Positions 11,289-22,703 are shown, counted from the stretch's first letter. The stretch: DNA of 64,000 nt from Dactylonectria macrodidyma (GCA_020744425.1 JAGMUV010000033.1:555079-619078); one strand, 5' to 3'. Notes: generated by a model from the sequence alone, not told the origin. Numbers and translations are program-made.

Positions 11289-13119
11289 GTTGGCGGTTGA
11301 GGGAGCGCGTCTACGGGAAGTGAAGAAAGAAGTTGGTTGATGAATATGTGAGCCTAAAATGTAGCTAAAATGGGTCAGTTAATGGCACACCGGAAAAGAG
11401 GAGCAGAGAAGATGAGAAGAGGCTGTGCTTTGAGAAAATGGGGGACGATTACGGTGGGGCGAGAAAGAGCAGCAAATGGTCGGCCAGAGAAATCAGGCTT
11501 ATCAAGGGCGGTAGCCAAACGCCATACAAGCCAAACTCCGACGTAGGGGGACATGGGAAACGAGCAGGCTCGACAAGCAAGCTCAAACGGTGGAGGAGGA
11601 GGGGGAAGAGAGAAGCAGGAAGAGGAAAGCACGCTGTTGGTAACAGCAGTAGTTGGATAGCGTGCATGGGTGCTGAGGGATTGCAGAGGCAGATGATGCA
11701 GGAAAGGCGAATGGAAACTGACCTTCAAGACGAGTGTCGCGGGGTGGAGGCGGTCTGAACGCATGCAGACTCAAGGTCACAAAGGCGGTGGTATGAAGTA
11801 GCTCTTTCCAGCATGCCTCGCTTATATATCTAAGCTGGACGATGGAGAGGCAGAAAAGAAGGCCAAAAAGGGGTATTGTATACCCAAAAAGTGTTAACTA
11901 TTCAAGGTGCTGACATGGGTTTTTGTGTTGGTAGGCGGCATGCCCCAGGATACCAACGGGTACGTGACTGAGCCCGACGCGACGTGATGGCGGTAGGGAT
12001 TACACGGGCCTCATAGCTAGCGCCATGATGAGTATCATCCCAACGAGGTTCTACGGACTACTCTCCTCTTTAACATTACTGGGTTGAGAGCTGCTCCTTC
12101 TGCGAAAGAGGCAGTGTGCGTCTACGCCGATCGGAGAAACTCTCCAGGCTAGGCAAGAAAGCCGGCTCTCATCGTCTCCTCTTCAGGTCTGATGCCGATA
12201 GACTGCCATTGGCATGGGAGGAGCTGCGCAGTGAGGTGGTACACTAGTGACGCAAGTCACCACTCATGCAGCCGATCTCTGGTCTTCATGGGTCCCTGGA
12301 TTGCTGTACAGTGCACCGGTCCTTGCATACGGCCTTATCCTCGTTCTGGAGGGTCAATGCTCAGTGACCTACCCTTGAGTGTTTGACCAACAGATGTTCC
12401 CCACTCCTCTGTGGTTGCAGCCTTCAGGTACTGTACTGTACTGTCAGTGGAATCCGACGTGCCCGACGAACTAGGAGGGGAGAATCGTGTGAAAACAACG
12501 CTATCTAGTCACAGGGGCGCGGAAGAATAAAGGCTGAGGCGGACCGTAGAGTTTCGTACTATCTTGTGGTATCCCCCACTCTTCTCAATCCACACCCGGC
12601 CTCCCGGCGGCAAACCAGACCCCAAGACGTCAAGCCAATATCGAGAGCTGACAACCCACTCTTTACGTTCTCTACCCTCACGGGATTGCCTCGCATTATA
12701 AATCATAGAGAGGGTAACGTTTCCCACTTCGTTTGACTGCAAAAGTGCATAATTATCTGGGTGCCCTACCCTCGCATTACATTCATGTAAGAGCCCCCCG
12801 TACACGCTTCGAACGGCCGATCCATATCGCTACTCGCCCTCCCAGCTAGAAAGGAGTTTGACTGGTTTTGGAGGCGACTGTCTATTAGTGTCTTGCACCT
12901 TGTGTCCATGTTTGCACTGGTCGATGTTGGGACTCCCCTTGCTAACTACTGCTAAAGGTGCTGTGAATCACTTCACCTTTCTTTCAACACCGCCGGAAGA
13001 CTGCGTCTCGTCTCCGGCCCCTTCCAATTCCCCTGAGCCTCCAATCACCAAATCAAGCCTGGACGAACTCGATGTTTCCAAAATTATCAACAACCTAAAG
13101 CTACGACACGATATCAACT
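11289..13119. other. Kinase upstream region and pre-transposon flank
   Basis: No supported gene. The part next to the kinase is CT-rich on the minus strand, as in fungal promoters. The right end is the insertion flank of the hAT element. Confidence 0.4.
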
Positions 13120-13137
13120 CAGGCTTCGAAATCGATC
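13120..13137 (+). repeat. hAT left terminal inverted repeat
   Basis: Eighteen bases, CAGGCTTCGAAATCGATC, exactly complementary to the right end at 16520-16537. Confidence 0.85.
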
Positions 13138-13285
13138 GTATGATCAATTTGATCGATTCGATTTCGATTTCGCTCATATCGATCGGTCCTGTCAATCGAT
13201 CGATATCGATCGATCAGACGCACCGCTCGATCGATATCGTATCGATCCAGCCCTCAATCGATCGATTTGATCGTCGATCGCCTCA
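13138..13285. repeat. hAT left subterminal ATCGAT array
   Basis: Clustered overlapping copies of ATCGATCGATATCGATCGAT-like words, separated by short spacers. A matching array lies inside the right end. Arrays of short words inside the termini are typical transposase-binding platforms of hAT elements; that role is inferred here. Confidence 0.75.
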
Positions 13286-13659
13286 TATATTGAAGGAGTC
13301 CCGGGTAGGCTGCGAAGCCCAGTTCAAACGCGACGATTTTGTCGCCAGACGCGTCCGCCAAACATCCTTGTAAGCCACTAAGCAGTCAGTAAGCAACGCG
13401 CAACGCACGGCAGTGGAGAAAAGGGTCGGCGAGTTACTTTGAATGGGGAAAAGGGGTAGAGGACTCCATACTCTGTATACTGACTGCATCACGGTACCTT
13501 TTTTTCTTAACGCTTTCAGGTCCGCCACTACGCGGTCGTTGCTCTGTCCGAAGGCGAGCACCAGTTCTAGCCTGCCCGAGTAGGCCTATATAAGCGACCC
13601 TTCCGGCCTCGCAGTATTCGATTCGACCTTTACGCTGTTTGTGGATGCTTCCTATCACC

Positions 13660-16367
13660 ATGGATTCGTTTGACGAAGAGTTAGAGGATATCTCCTCAAC
13701 GCCGCCTCCTTCATCGCCGTCCACCAGTTCTGCCTCAACTAAATATATACCCAGCAGGGTTCCAGATTATGAAGCTTGGACGACTGACAAATTCAAGCGG
13801 TTCCCCGGCTTCACCGCATGCCACGACCCTTCTCGAGAGCGGACATGGTGGTGGCAATTCGGATTCAGAATGAAGGACAATACCTCCAAGTCCCACAAGA
13901 TCGTATGGGTCTGCGAGAGATGCTTCCTCCGTGGCAAGCTGAAGGCCACACATTACACCTTCATCGCTTCAACTGCTGGAAGCATCGTCAGACATCTGAA
14001 AAAAGAGCACAAGGTCATGGTTGGTGCCACCTCTCCCTGCCCTGTCTCCACGCCGTCCAAAATGCCTGCTAACTTGTCAGCCACCTTCTGGACGAGATTC
14101 CAGCCCGGTTGCCGGGAGTAGAGGTACAGAACGGAACCTGCTTGATATGCTTCGCGCCGATCCGACGAACCCTCGAGACCAAAGTCTTCTTAGCAATCTG
14201 CATACGTTATTCGATCCCGCGATGAATCAGCTACTCCTCCTCGACTGGCTTACATACCATAACCTTCCCTTCAATCTCGTAAACTCCGAGCGCTTCAGAC
14301 GACTCCTGCTCTATAATAACCCCTCTCTTCGGGAAGGGCAGATACCAAGCGACAGGATCCTCGTCAACCTCCTAACACACGAGTATAATCGAGCTCTTGG
14401 TCCTGTTCACGAGCTTCTTCAAAGAGCGAGAAGCATGATCCATTTTACTTTCGACGGCTGGACTTCCCGACAAAACGCATCATTCCTTGGCATCAACGCC
14501 CGCTTTATCGACCGAGATTGGAAACAATGGAGAATCCTTTTGGCGCTACCAGCTCTCAGGAAGCGCCATACTGGAGCGGCACTTGCAGATGAAGTTGCAG
14601 ACACGATTTGTGCTTTTGGCCGTCAAGAAAGGTACAAAACCATGCCTAACAATTTCATGGGTCAGCAAACTGAGTATGCTAACTATTATTCGGCTTTAGA
14701 ATCGGGTACTATACGCTTGATAATGCTACGAATAATGATACAGCTATGGAAGCACTTGCCAGTGAGTTCGATTTCGACAAGAACGAACGTCGCATTCGCT
14801 GCGCCCCTCATTTTCTGAATCTGGCAGTCAAGGCCATGATGTACGGCAGCAAAAGGAATAATTTCAACGAGCTGCTTGCGCATTGGGGCGACACGGACTT
14901 TATGACTGAAGAGGACGAGCAGCGCCAGTTGTCCGACGCTATCAATGAGCTACGGACCGACGACGACTTTGGCGCGCCGAGCATGGAAGAAGATTTCGAG
15001 CTTGATATAGCCCCAGACGAGAGCCAGGATCGGTGCCCAGTCCCTGAGATTATCACCGCCGAGAAATTAGACAAGCACCGCAAGTTTGGACCATTATTGG
15101 CGTCGCTCTTCGAATGAGCAGTCAACTTCTCGAGGACTTTCATGAAGCTCAACGGCAAACCGCCCCTGCTGAACCCGTCCTCGCGTGGGCACACAATGTC
15201 TGTACTCGCTGGCAATCCGATGAGGCAATGGCGTCGCGCGCTTTGCTTAAACGTTCAGCGTTAAGCAGGATGCTTTCCATCATCGAGGAGCGATGGGTTA
15301 GCCAAGGCGGCAAAGAACAAGACAGACCGGCGGTATTGAAGGAAAGGCTTTCCCTTGAGGAGTGGAAGGTTGTTGCTGCGGTCCAGAAGATCCTCCAGCC
15401 GTTCAAGGTCGCCTCGAAGCAACTCCAGGGTGAAGGAATTGCCGGTAAACGCTCAACCTCAGGAGGGTTCGATGAGTATTTCCAAGTAGTGGAGATGCTT
15501 CTTGACCACCTCGAGCTGGCCGTTCAAGGTGTGATAATAGAAGAGAATGACGACCAGACTATGGAAGAGGTTCATCTGTTCGATGATATGGATGCGAAGA
15601 CCCGGAGGCTTTTGAAGATTTACATTAAGCTCGGATGGAAGAAGCTGAACGACTACTATGGCAAGCTGACCTCTACCGCCTATATAGCGGCAGTTGTACT
15701 CCACCCGTGCAAGAAATGGCGAGCTCTAGAGCAGCTTTGGAACCAGCTGCCGTCTCGTCAGACCTCGGAATGGAAGAAGACTTATGAGGGAAACTTGACG
15801 AGACTCTGGACAGAGAGGTACAAGAACATAGCTCATGAGGAAGCCTGCAATGCCGTTTCGGCGTCTGGGAGCAGTAGTGCCTTGGACTATATTGAGCGAC
15901 GGTTGGCATTTAGTCGATCACTTGCCCGTCCTAACTCTCGAGGGCGACAAAGCACACAGCCAACGCAGTCAGCCGCGATGCCAGCACAGGACGAGCTTGA
16001 TCAGTATCTATCAGAACCACCGGTAGACAACATCGCATATAAAGCTGACCCGATTGCTTGGTGGAGGGATGTCGGCGTTGTGCGTTTTCCTCGGCTGTCT
16101 TATATGGCTGTTGACTTCCTCACTATCGCGTCGTCTTCCGCCGAAACGGAGAGAGATTTCAGCAGTTGCGGGAGGATGGTAACGCCACTTAGGTCTCGCC
16201 TGCGGCGTCATATAGTGGCTATGGCTCAGTGCCTTCGTTCATGGAGCAAGGCTGGCATTTATCAGCCATCCCTTCCTCTGAGTCTCCTTGAAGGGGACAA
16301 TTGGAGGCAGGTACTTCAATTGGTAGGCAGGATCAGCGTAGATAGGGATAATGAAGACCAGCCCTGA
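13660..16367 (+). pseudogene. hAT transposase, frame broken twice
   Basis: Block one (ATG 13660 to about 14100) has a BED-type finger: CERC, then H-x4-H in HLKKEHKV. Block two runs in another frame to 14631 ([21 protein letters not shown]), then a 68-bp intron (14632-14699), then [18 protein letters not shown] and [14 protein letters not shown], typical hAT RNase H core motifs. Block three (15114-16367) carries NVCTRWQSD and the C-terminal dimerisation region (SSSAETERDFSSCGRMVTPLR). The frame shifts near 14050-14110 and again at 15110-15117, where a stop overlaps the next open frame as ATGA. No GT-AG intron resolves either break convincingly, so I infer frameshift mutations; unusual introns remain possible. 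A TATA-like box (CCTATATAAGCG) lies near 13586. Confidence 0.75.
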
Positions 16368-16369
16368 AT

Positions 16370-16519
16370 CCCCTGATCGATTTGATCGTCGATCGATTCG
16401 ATTTCAATTTGTGATCGATCGATATCGATCGACTGAGAGGCCCGCTCGATCGATATCGATCGATTGAACGTCATGATCGATATAAATCGATCGATCAGGG
16501 CTCGATAATCGATCGATTT
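16370..16519. repeat. hAT right subterminal ATCGAT array
   Basis: Mirror of the left array: repeated GATCGATCGATATCGATCGA words between the transposase stop and the right terminal repeat. Confidence 0.75.
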
Positions 16520-16537
16520 GATCGATTTCGAAGCCTG
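16520..16537 (-). repeat. hAT right terminal inverted repeat
   Basis: GATCGATTTCGAAGCCTG, the exact complement of the left end. Confidence 0.85.
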
Positions 16538-17389
16538 TTCCAACTCCGCCTCAATGCTGCTCATTACTGTTCCTTTTCCTCGTCTCCTCCTTGCGGCGTC
16601 CGTCGACAAGGAGATTTGCTCACAGGCCGCCTGGTCCATACAAGCCATAGTCCATACCACCTCACAGCGCTATTCATCGAGCTTTTACTTGCAGTCTTTC
16701 TCTCATTAGACCTTGACATCGAGGTCGCGTTTGCGCTGCTCACTGATGCTTGGCATGGTGAGGCTCTGTAGGGGAGTTGGTTATATTTAGTGATAGAGGC
16801 TCAATGCCAGGAGAAGGCTTTACTGCTAGCACCCGCACCGTTGTCTTCTCCGAAAATACGATAATCGCGGGCCAGAGGCGGGTAAGGGAACGGGTAGACG
16901 GACGGTGACGGCTTCCATATTGCGAGCACGGTGGCAACGGTCGGCTGTTGCGCTACTGGTAGCCAGCAAGCCAAATAAGATGAAAGGAGAGCTGGTAATG
17001 CAAATGCTGGTGCCAAGCGCAGCTCCATCAGGCAGAGGAGATTCTACAGACAGGTGAGCAAGCTGTGAGGGGTACAAGAACGTCCGCAATCAGTGACATT
17101 TAGCAGGGTACATGCCCGAAATTGAGATGCAGTTGCGTGCCCAATCACGTGAAGCCAGGATTGCCAAGACAGGTTGATACTAACTCTGCGAAGTTTATAG
17201 TTCTATGCGGGATGCAGCAACCCGAGCTACATTCAAATCAAGCCATGCAGCAACACGACATTTGAGATTTTGTACCAGACATGAACGCCACAAGAGGCTT
17301 GAACACCGGCTAGATTATGACTACACTATAGGCCTGGTGCATATCATACCGTCTATATGGCATGCTCTGAGTGTCGTCATCAATTTTGG
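16538..17389. other. Intergenic flank right of the hAT element
   Basis: Small open frames on the minus strand overlap one another (16740-17089) without a domain; one contains a hydrophobic stretch. I do not support a gene. Confidence 0.3.
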
Positions 17390-17600
17390 GACATGCACAA
17401 GCTTGGTCATTCCCCTGTTTGTGAGCCTGTGCTTTGTAAGGTTTTTTTTCCCCTTGCGGACCTCTCCGGACACTTGTCGCATTCGAATGGCCTTACCCTT
17501 TGCGTGTATTCGCATGTGCCGTGCAAGGTCTGGTTTTCTCACGAACTTCTTGGGGCACTAGTCGCATTGGAATGGCGTATCTCGAGACGAAGAAAGTGAC
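17390..17600 (-). pseudogene. C2H2 zinc-finger gene fragment
   Basis: On the minus strand, starting near 17580, the sequence reads PFQCD, a stop codon in place of a lysine, then CPKKFVRKPDLARHMRIHAKGK, a clear C2H2 finger. A one-base frame change then leads to FECDKCPERSARGKKNLTKH, a second finger whose second histidine is missing or degenerate. One stop and one frameshift within 120 bases make this a pseudogene. The finger spacing is normal for tandem C2H2 proteins. Confidence 0.65.
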
Positions 17601-17731
17601 TGAGCAGGGGAGTCACCTTGGAAGAGTCGCCTTGCAAGATCGAGAGTCATGGCTAGGTACAGGACAGTGGGGTGAAAGGGAGAAATAAATTCAAATGTAG
17701 AGGCGCCTGACACCATGGCGGTGACCATTGT

Positions 17732-18229
17732 CTACTCTCCATCGGCATATTTCTTAGGGGGGTGCCGACTGCGATGCGGCCGTGTTCCACCATCAGGACT
17801 CGGGGAAGGGGCTAATGTGATCGAGGATTCCTCAGCATCTGCTATAGTCAACGGAGATAAGGGACTGGGTGAGGATTTTGCGTTGTCCGCTAGGTGCGGC
17901 AGATGGAGGCGGTCTCCTGTCGCTTCTTGCGAAGTTGGATTCCCGTAGGATGGCTCCGCAACGTCGCTGGCGCCGTCAGAGACGCGCTGTCTCTTTGAAG
18001 GGGTGGATGGAGTGGCCCGGCCCTCCCAGCGAGCGGACCGCTTTGAAGACGGAGTAGCGGTCGGAGTCGGCGTGGCCGGGGGGGCTTGGGCAAGCCTCGG
18101 CGGGTAGGCCAGGTCCAGGACACGGAGGGCGAGTTGATTGGTGTCAGTGGTGCGACCAGCTACCTTGGCGGTGATGCTCAGGAGGGCTCCCGGTGATGAT
18201 GAAAAGCCGTGCATGACAGCGTGTTCCAT
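17732..18229 (-). CDS. Hypothetical proline/serine-rich protein
   Basis: A single minus-strand frame of about 165 aa from an ATG near 18229 (MEHAVMHGFSSSPG). The N-terminal third (LLSITAKVAGRTTDTNQLALRVLDLA) looks folded. The rest is low-complexity, rich in P, S, T and basic residues (SKRQRVSDG may be a nuclear signal). I recognise no family. Composition bias alone could keep such a frame open, so gene status is uncertain. Confidence 0.35.
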   Translation of the reverse strand: MEHAVMHGFSSSPGALLSITAKVAGRTTDTNQLALRVLDLAYPPRLAQAPPATPTPTATPSSKRSARWEGRATPSTPSKRQRVSDGASDVAEPSYGNPTSQEATGDRLHLPHLADNAKSSPSPLSPLTIADAEESSITLAPSPSPDGGTRPHRSRHPPKKYADGE

Positions 18230-18238
18230 CTCGCGCAC

Positions 18239-18755
18239 GAAAAATGACCCGATTCACTACGGAGGGGCCTCGAAGGGTGTCTACGTAGCCGGAATTTACA
18301 GCTCAATCGAGATATCGAAATTTCACGTCAAGAGGGCAACCAGAGGGCGTTGTTGGAACTTGGAGTGTACGTAGTACCCAGGTATCTATTTGGCGCGTTG
18401 ACAACTGGCCACGAACAGCACACAGGGTATCTGGTGGCTGAGGCAAATTAACGCATGGAAAACCAACCATAACCTAACCCTACAACGACCTTGTTCGCTT
18501 GGTACTCAAACCGAGGCGTGGTAGCCATAAAGTGTGATGACTTGGGCGTAGCCGGATGTAACCCAAATGAGCTGCGCCTGCACCCCCAATTTAACCTTAG
18601 TCTAATGGATCGCGCAGCTATGTGTGCCCACACAGTTCTAACCCAACCATCATACAGCCAGCCTACCGACTATATTTAAAGGCTTACAATCACCACTCGA
18701 ACGAAACTAATTCAATGAAACCCTACCTTCTCTCGTCTCTTTTCGAACAACAATC
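18239..18755. promoter_or_regulatory. Upstream region with TATA-like box
   Basis: An ACTATATTTAAAGG element at about 18669-18681 lies some 80 bases before the next start codon and is a reasonable TATA box for the plus-strand gene. Nothing else seen. Confidence 0.4.
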
Positions 18756-19229
18756 ATGGATGAAGCTAACGATGACGAAATCGCCATGAAGGTCTGGGCG
18801 GATCTGGAGTACATGATCGCTCCTCATCCATCGAAAACCCCCAAAAGCGTCTCCCACCGTCGTAAGAACTCTCTTGTCATGGTCTATAAAATAGAACTAA
18901 TATTTCCAGTGGGGTATGCCGGACCACCGTCAAAAGACGCTTTGGAAGCGTTTCAAAAGGCGTATATCAGGCATGGGGGAAAGAGGAGCTCAAAATATTT
19001 CAAGGAGCGACGCCACCTTCAAGTATTTCGCCTCGATCTTGAATTGTGCAACAGGATGATGGAGAAAGCGGAACCCGAAATGCAGCAGGATCTGCGGAGC
19101 CGCGGTGGGGGAGTTCTCAAGTCTTTGCGAAGCCAGCCTGACCTGTATTGGTCCGTGGTGGAAGACATAATGAATGAGGAGGCGAGCGGGACGCAGGTCC
19201 GGGTCGTGTCGCAAACGTCGAGAAAGTAG
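18756..19229 (+). CDS. Small orphan protein, two exons
   Basis: Exons 18756-18861 and 18910-19229 give 141 aa over a 48-bp intron (GTAAGA...TTCCAG, with AACTAAT branch-like site). The intron length is a multiple of three with no stop, so retention gives a 157-aa variant. The protein starts MDEANDDEIAMKVWADLEYM and is mostly helical and charged (ALEAFQKAYIRHGG, LELCNRMMEKAEPEMQQDL). No recognised domain. It is one of several small lineage-specific-looking genes in this block. Confidence 0.5.
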   Translation: MDEANDDEIAMKVWADLEYMIAPHPSKTPKSVSHRRKNSLVMVYKIELIFPVGYAGPPSKDALEAFQKAYIRHGGKRSSKYFKERRHLQVFRLDLELCNRMMEKAEPEMQQDLRSRGGGVLKSLRSQPDLYWSVVEDIMNEEASGTQVRVVSQTSRK

Positions 19230-19345
19230 TTTTCTTCCCTAAGTGCCCCGCATTAGATGTACTTTACTTTGCAAGGTATTTGATCATTGCCACAACATAT
19301 GCACTACTGACTTTGATGTTTTATCCTTATAAACTCCGCCTCACT

Positions 19346-19897
19346 TCATCCCCACCGATCTAGTGCTTCTCTCAAACGAGTCGTGGTTGCCAAGGCCTTG
19401 CTTATCATGTGTTTGCCAGGATCTGGATTCGCCTCCGGACCCGCATCCGAGTCTGGTGCTGTGTTAGATTCTCCTCCAGCCGTATCTCTCTCCGCTGTTG
19501 ACTCCTGGGGACTCAGAGCCAGCCGCAACTTACACAGCTTAAGGAGGGCGTCATTGGTGGCACCAACAAAGGCTTTGTGGACTGCAGGCAGTCGTTCCTT
19601 AGCCGACTGTGTATGTTCCGTCTTGAGACTCTCGACCTCGCGTCCCCTCTTCTCGAGCATCCAGATGCTGCTAGCAAGCTGAATGAGCATGTCGAGGCCG
19701 CTTTGGTAGCTGTTGGAGTGCCTTGTGAGCTGGATGAATCGGGAAAGCACGTCGCCGAAGTGGCTTCGGAAGGTCTCGCAGGTTCGCTCATATTCATACT
19801 GATAGGGTATGATCTGGTGAATGTCGTGGGCCAATTGCCTGACGTAGTCCCCGGGAGCAGGCCGCTGAGCATTGGCAGTGATTACGACTTGGCTCAT
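19346..19897 (-). CDS. Hypothetical helical protein
   Basis: A 183-aa uninterrupted frame with a genuine ATG at 19897 and a conventional start (MSQVVITANAQRPAPGDYVRQLAHDIHQ). Helical, charged, with a leucine-rich middle and an acidic, low-complexity stretch before a helical C-terminus. It converges on the preceding plus-strand gene with about 115 bases between the stops. No family recognised. Confidence 0.5.
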   Translation of the reverse strand: MSQVVITANAQRPAPGDYVRQLAHDIHQIIPYQYEYERTCETFRSHFGDVLSRFIQLTRHSNSYQSGLDMLIQLASSIWMLEKRGREVESLKTEHTQSAKERLPAVHKAFVGATNDALLKLCKLRLALSPQESTAERDTAGGESNTAPDSDAGPEANPDPGKHMISKALATTTRLREALDRWG

Positions 19898-19916
19898 TGT
19901 GGGAACGTTGCCAACC

Positions 19917-19945
19917 GTGCGATGCGATGCGATGCGATGCGATGC
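19917..19945 (+). repeat. (GATGC) pentanucleotide microsatellite
   Basis: Five perfect GATGC units (19921-19945) just upstream of the minus-strand start codon at 19897, in its leader. Confidence 0.85.
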
Positions 19946-21149
19946 AATAGTGGAGTTGGAGTTGTAGGAGGGGAAAGGGAGAGAATAGACGGTGACCTTG
20001 GTGTTTTTTGTTGTGTTGGTGCCAGCCTAGTTGGTAGGCATGCGGGGGTCAGAAAAAATGGCACACCAAAGGCCATGTAACACTGTAATGGCCAAATTTA
20101 CACCTCACGCAGCACTAATTTCCAACAGAGTAGTCTCCCCGAGGGCAGAAAAAAGTGCCTACATGCTGTCTTGAATACATGTTTCATCTTATAGGATTTC
20201 TTTTACTTTTTTCAAAAGGAAGATGTCGCCTTCTGAGTGTGAAGCTGTGTTTTGGTGTGCCATGTTTTATGGCCCACCTGGTAGGTTGTGTCAAATCCGA
20301 TGCAGGGTAAATCAGTAACCAATGGGAGTCCTGGCTTGGCCATTAGGCAAAACGATCCACCAGTTGTGGCTTGCTCGGACGTACTTGTACCATTCTTTTA
20401 TCTTCGCTCTGTATCATGGGTTGGTGATGCCGTGGTTGCAGCCCTCCATTTGCACGCTTGAAAGTTGACACAAGAGGGTGCGTATGGAAGGTCATAACTC
20501 GGAGGCAACGTCCGAAAGCACCCTCTGGGTGACCCCATTTTGGCGCTGCAGCATCGGCCTAGCACTACCGGTATGCCAGGCTCTGTCGCTGCTAAAGCCT
20601 CCCGGAAGCTGGATCGGAGCCAATCTTAGCTATGAGACGCTGTGGCTAAAGAAAAGAAAGAAAAAGAGGATCCTTGAGATAATATTCGGGCTTGACATGT
20701 CCTCGGAGGCCCTGTGTCTTGTCCAGACCACCCGCACGACATGCATGGGAGACGATCAGACGCCTTACGTCTAGCACACTATGCGGCATCTCCCTTGGGC
20801 GGTTGGTCCTGGGTGCCCCAATGCGAAGGACGGGTGCAGTCCAGTTTCATTCAGAAGCAAAATGGGCACCTCCCAGCGAGTGGAACTGTATCCACACACC
20901 ACAGCGCCAGCTTCTCGCCGTTACCAAGCCTGATGGATGCCACATATTGCACGGATGCCCTCGTGCGTGTCTTGCCCCCGAAGCTCCTTCTCAGGCTGTA
21001 ATGGCGAAGTCAAAGTCAGTTAGGAAAGTCAATCAGGAATCAATCAGGAAAGTCCGCTTCAAGCAGGCATCATCTGCGATCTTGTCTATTCCTATCTCTA
21101 CCTAGTTGATAAGATGAACTGAGCACCCGGGAAAGCACTCTTAGTCCTC
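19946..21149. other. Intergenic stretch, no supported gene
   Basis: Several overlapping open frames but none with a domain or convincing splice sites. Homopolymer-like A/T patches near 20190-20215. Confidence 0.3.
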
Positions 21150-21437
21150 TCAGGCCTGGGATGGCTGCTGAGCACCCTGTCCGCCGCCGCCTCGAGCCCC
21201 GGATCCAAAGGATGTCGAGGCAGCCTCCGGTATCATCATCTGCATGGCGGCGAGTTGAGGGTACTTCACTGAAACGCGTGGGCGATTCAACATCTTGTCC
21301 ACCACACGGACCCCAATGTGAGATGTCAGACCAGTTAGCAAGCTCCAACTCCATCGAGATGCATCCAACTTTGCCCAACATAGTAAGATATGTATCACCC
21401 CAAAAAAAGCACCAGACAAAGCGAGTCTCGCCGGCAT
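21150..21437 (-). CDS. Small hypothetical protein
   Basis: A 95-aa frame from a true ATG (MPARLALSGAFFGVIHILL) with an N-terminal hydrophobic stretch and a glycine-rich GSGARGGGGQGAQQ tail. The composition is protein-like, but there is no homology cue and it stands alone in a gene-poor stretch; it may be chance. Confidence 0.25.
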   Translation of the reverse strand: MPARLALSGAFFGVIHILLCWAKLDASRWSWSLLTGLTSHIGVRVVDKMLNRPRVSVKYPQLAAMQMMIPEAASTSFGSGARGGGGQGAQQPSQA

Positions 21438-22703
21438 TGGATTGGGCGAGTGGCGACGCGTCTCCTTCGTGCGACGCCGTGATGGGGGCTACACGCGACC
21501 CCTACCAACACAGTGCTCAGATTGTACTGCAGGGGCCCGCAATCGACCAAGTCCAAGAAAGATGCGTCCACGACTTGTAGTGGCCTGTATCTCGGCCAGT
21601 TCCTGTGAGGGCTGTGGGAGCGGACGCGACTCCGGGGGTAGCCAAAATACAGAACCCCACGAGTACCCTACCTGCGCAGTGTTGGTCACACAGTTAGCTC
21701 AAGGCGTGGCCCACCCCCTCTCTGTGCCCCGGCTTTGTTGGCCCCCGTGGTTTGACCAGGCATTTGAAGGAGAGTTGCAGTGGGACTTTCGATTGGGCAA
21801 GGCTAGCATCGTATCCGATGCGCTATACCTTGACAGGGTGCAATGACCCTCGTGGTTCAAGGGTACCTGACAGATCACTACTACGGAGTAGGACGCGCAC
21901 GGAGCCAGCGGGAGATGAAGCGAGCCCCCTGCGATGGTGATCTACACAGTGCAGAGAGCACCACACCATGCAGGGGTGTGATGCGCATCGCCAGAGCCTG
22001 ATTTTCCCCGCCTGAGCATTGACCACAGCCAGACGACCGGGGTGATGGTGACCATTTTGATGAGAAAGGCCTTGCAGCATGTCCAGGCCGGTCCGGGCCC
22101 CCAGCATCCCCGGGGGCCACATCGGACAAAGAGCTTGCACCAACAGACAGGGCAAGGGTCGGCCGTGTGCAGGGCGCGAGGGACTCATTAGTTCGTCGAA
22201 TACAGGTCCCGAACCTGCTCTCTGATGGAGGGCAGGGATACGAGTCATCTTCCAGGCGGGCAGACCCCGTGCTAGTCGCTGTGGGACCAACAGACCCATC
22301 TCACCCAGCGTATCCCTCAGCCCTCGTCACGGCTCGATGAGTGAAACGAAACGGATGCTTGCATGTTGCCTCGTCGCGGTGGCAAGCAACCTGGCTCGGT
22401 AAGGAGCCACCCGGGTGAGTGAGGGACGCAGCTCAATCTTCTCAATGATCATCGCAGGTAGGGGTCGTGATCGTTATAATTTGATTACGGAGGCTCCCTA
22501 TCCCAGGGTCTGGCCTCCTTATTTATAGGCTCTCGCTGGTGGCTCACCAGTAGCTAGCCCGGCCCTCGCTATATTCCTCTATCATGCCTATAGGCACATG
22601 ACAAGCTCTGTCAGCGTACTTCATGCGCGATCTGAGCAGCCCTTCATTATCACTTACATTACACATACTCATCTCCGTGTTCTGGAATGCCCAAGCCGGC
22701 ACA
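21438..22703. promoter_or_regulatory. Upstream region of the composite transcription-factor gene
   Basis: GC-rich and without a supported gene. A TATA-like ATTTATAGG near 22520 lies about 180 bases before the start codon at 22704. Confidence 0.4.

Larger units (their letters stand above)
13120..16537 (+). mobile_element. hAT-family DNA transposon, 3.4 kb
   Basis: The element is bounded by 18-bp perfect terminal inverted repeats (CAGGCTTCGAAATCGATC at 13120-13137 and its complement at 16520-16537), and begins with CAGG as many hAT elements do. Both ends carry dense ATCGAT-type subterminal arrays. The eight flanking bases, TATCAACT on the left and TTCCAACT on the right, agree at six of eight positions, compatible with the 8-bp target duplication of hAT elements plus later mutation. 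The interior encodes a BED finger, an RNase H-like core and a hAT dimerisation domain. Ends look mobilisable in trans, but the transposase frame is broken. Confidence 0.85.

Noticed and set aside
13120..13290. ATCGAT repeats considered as a CRISPR-like or satellite array
   Set aside because: Spacing is irregular, the organism is a fungus, and the arrays coincide with hAT ends.
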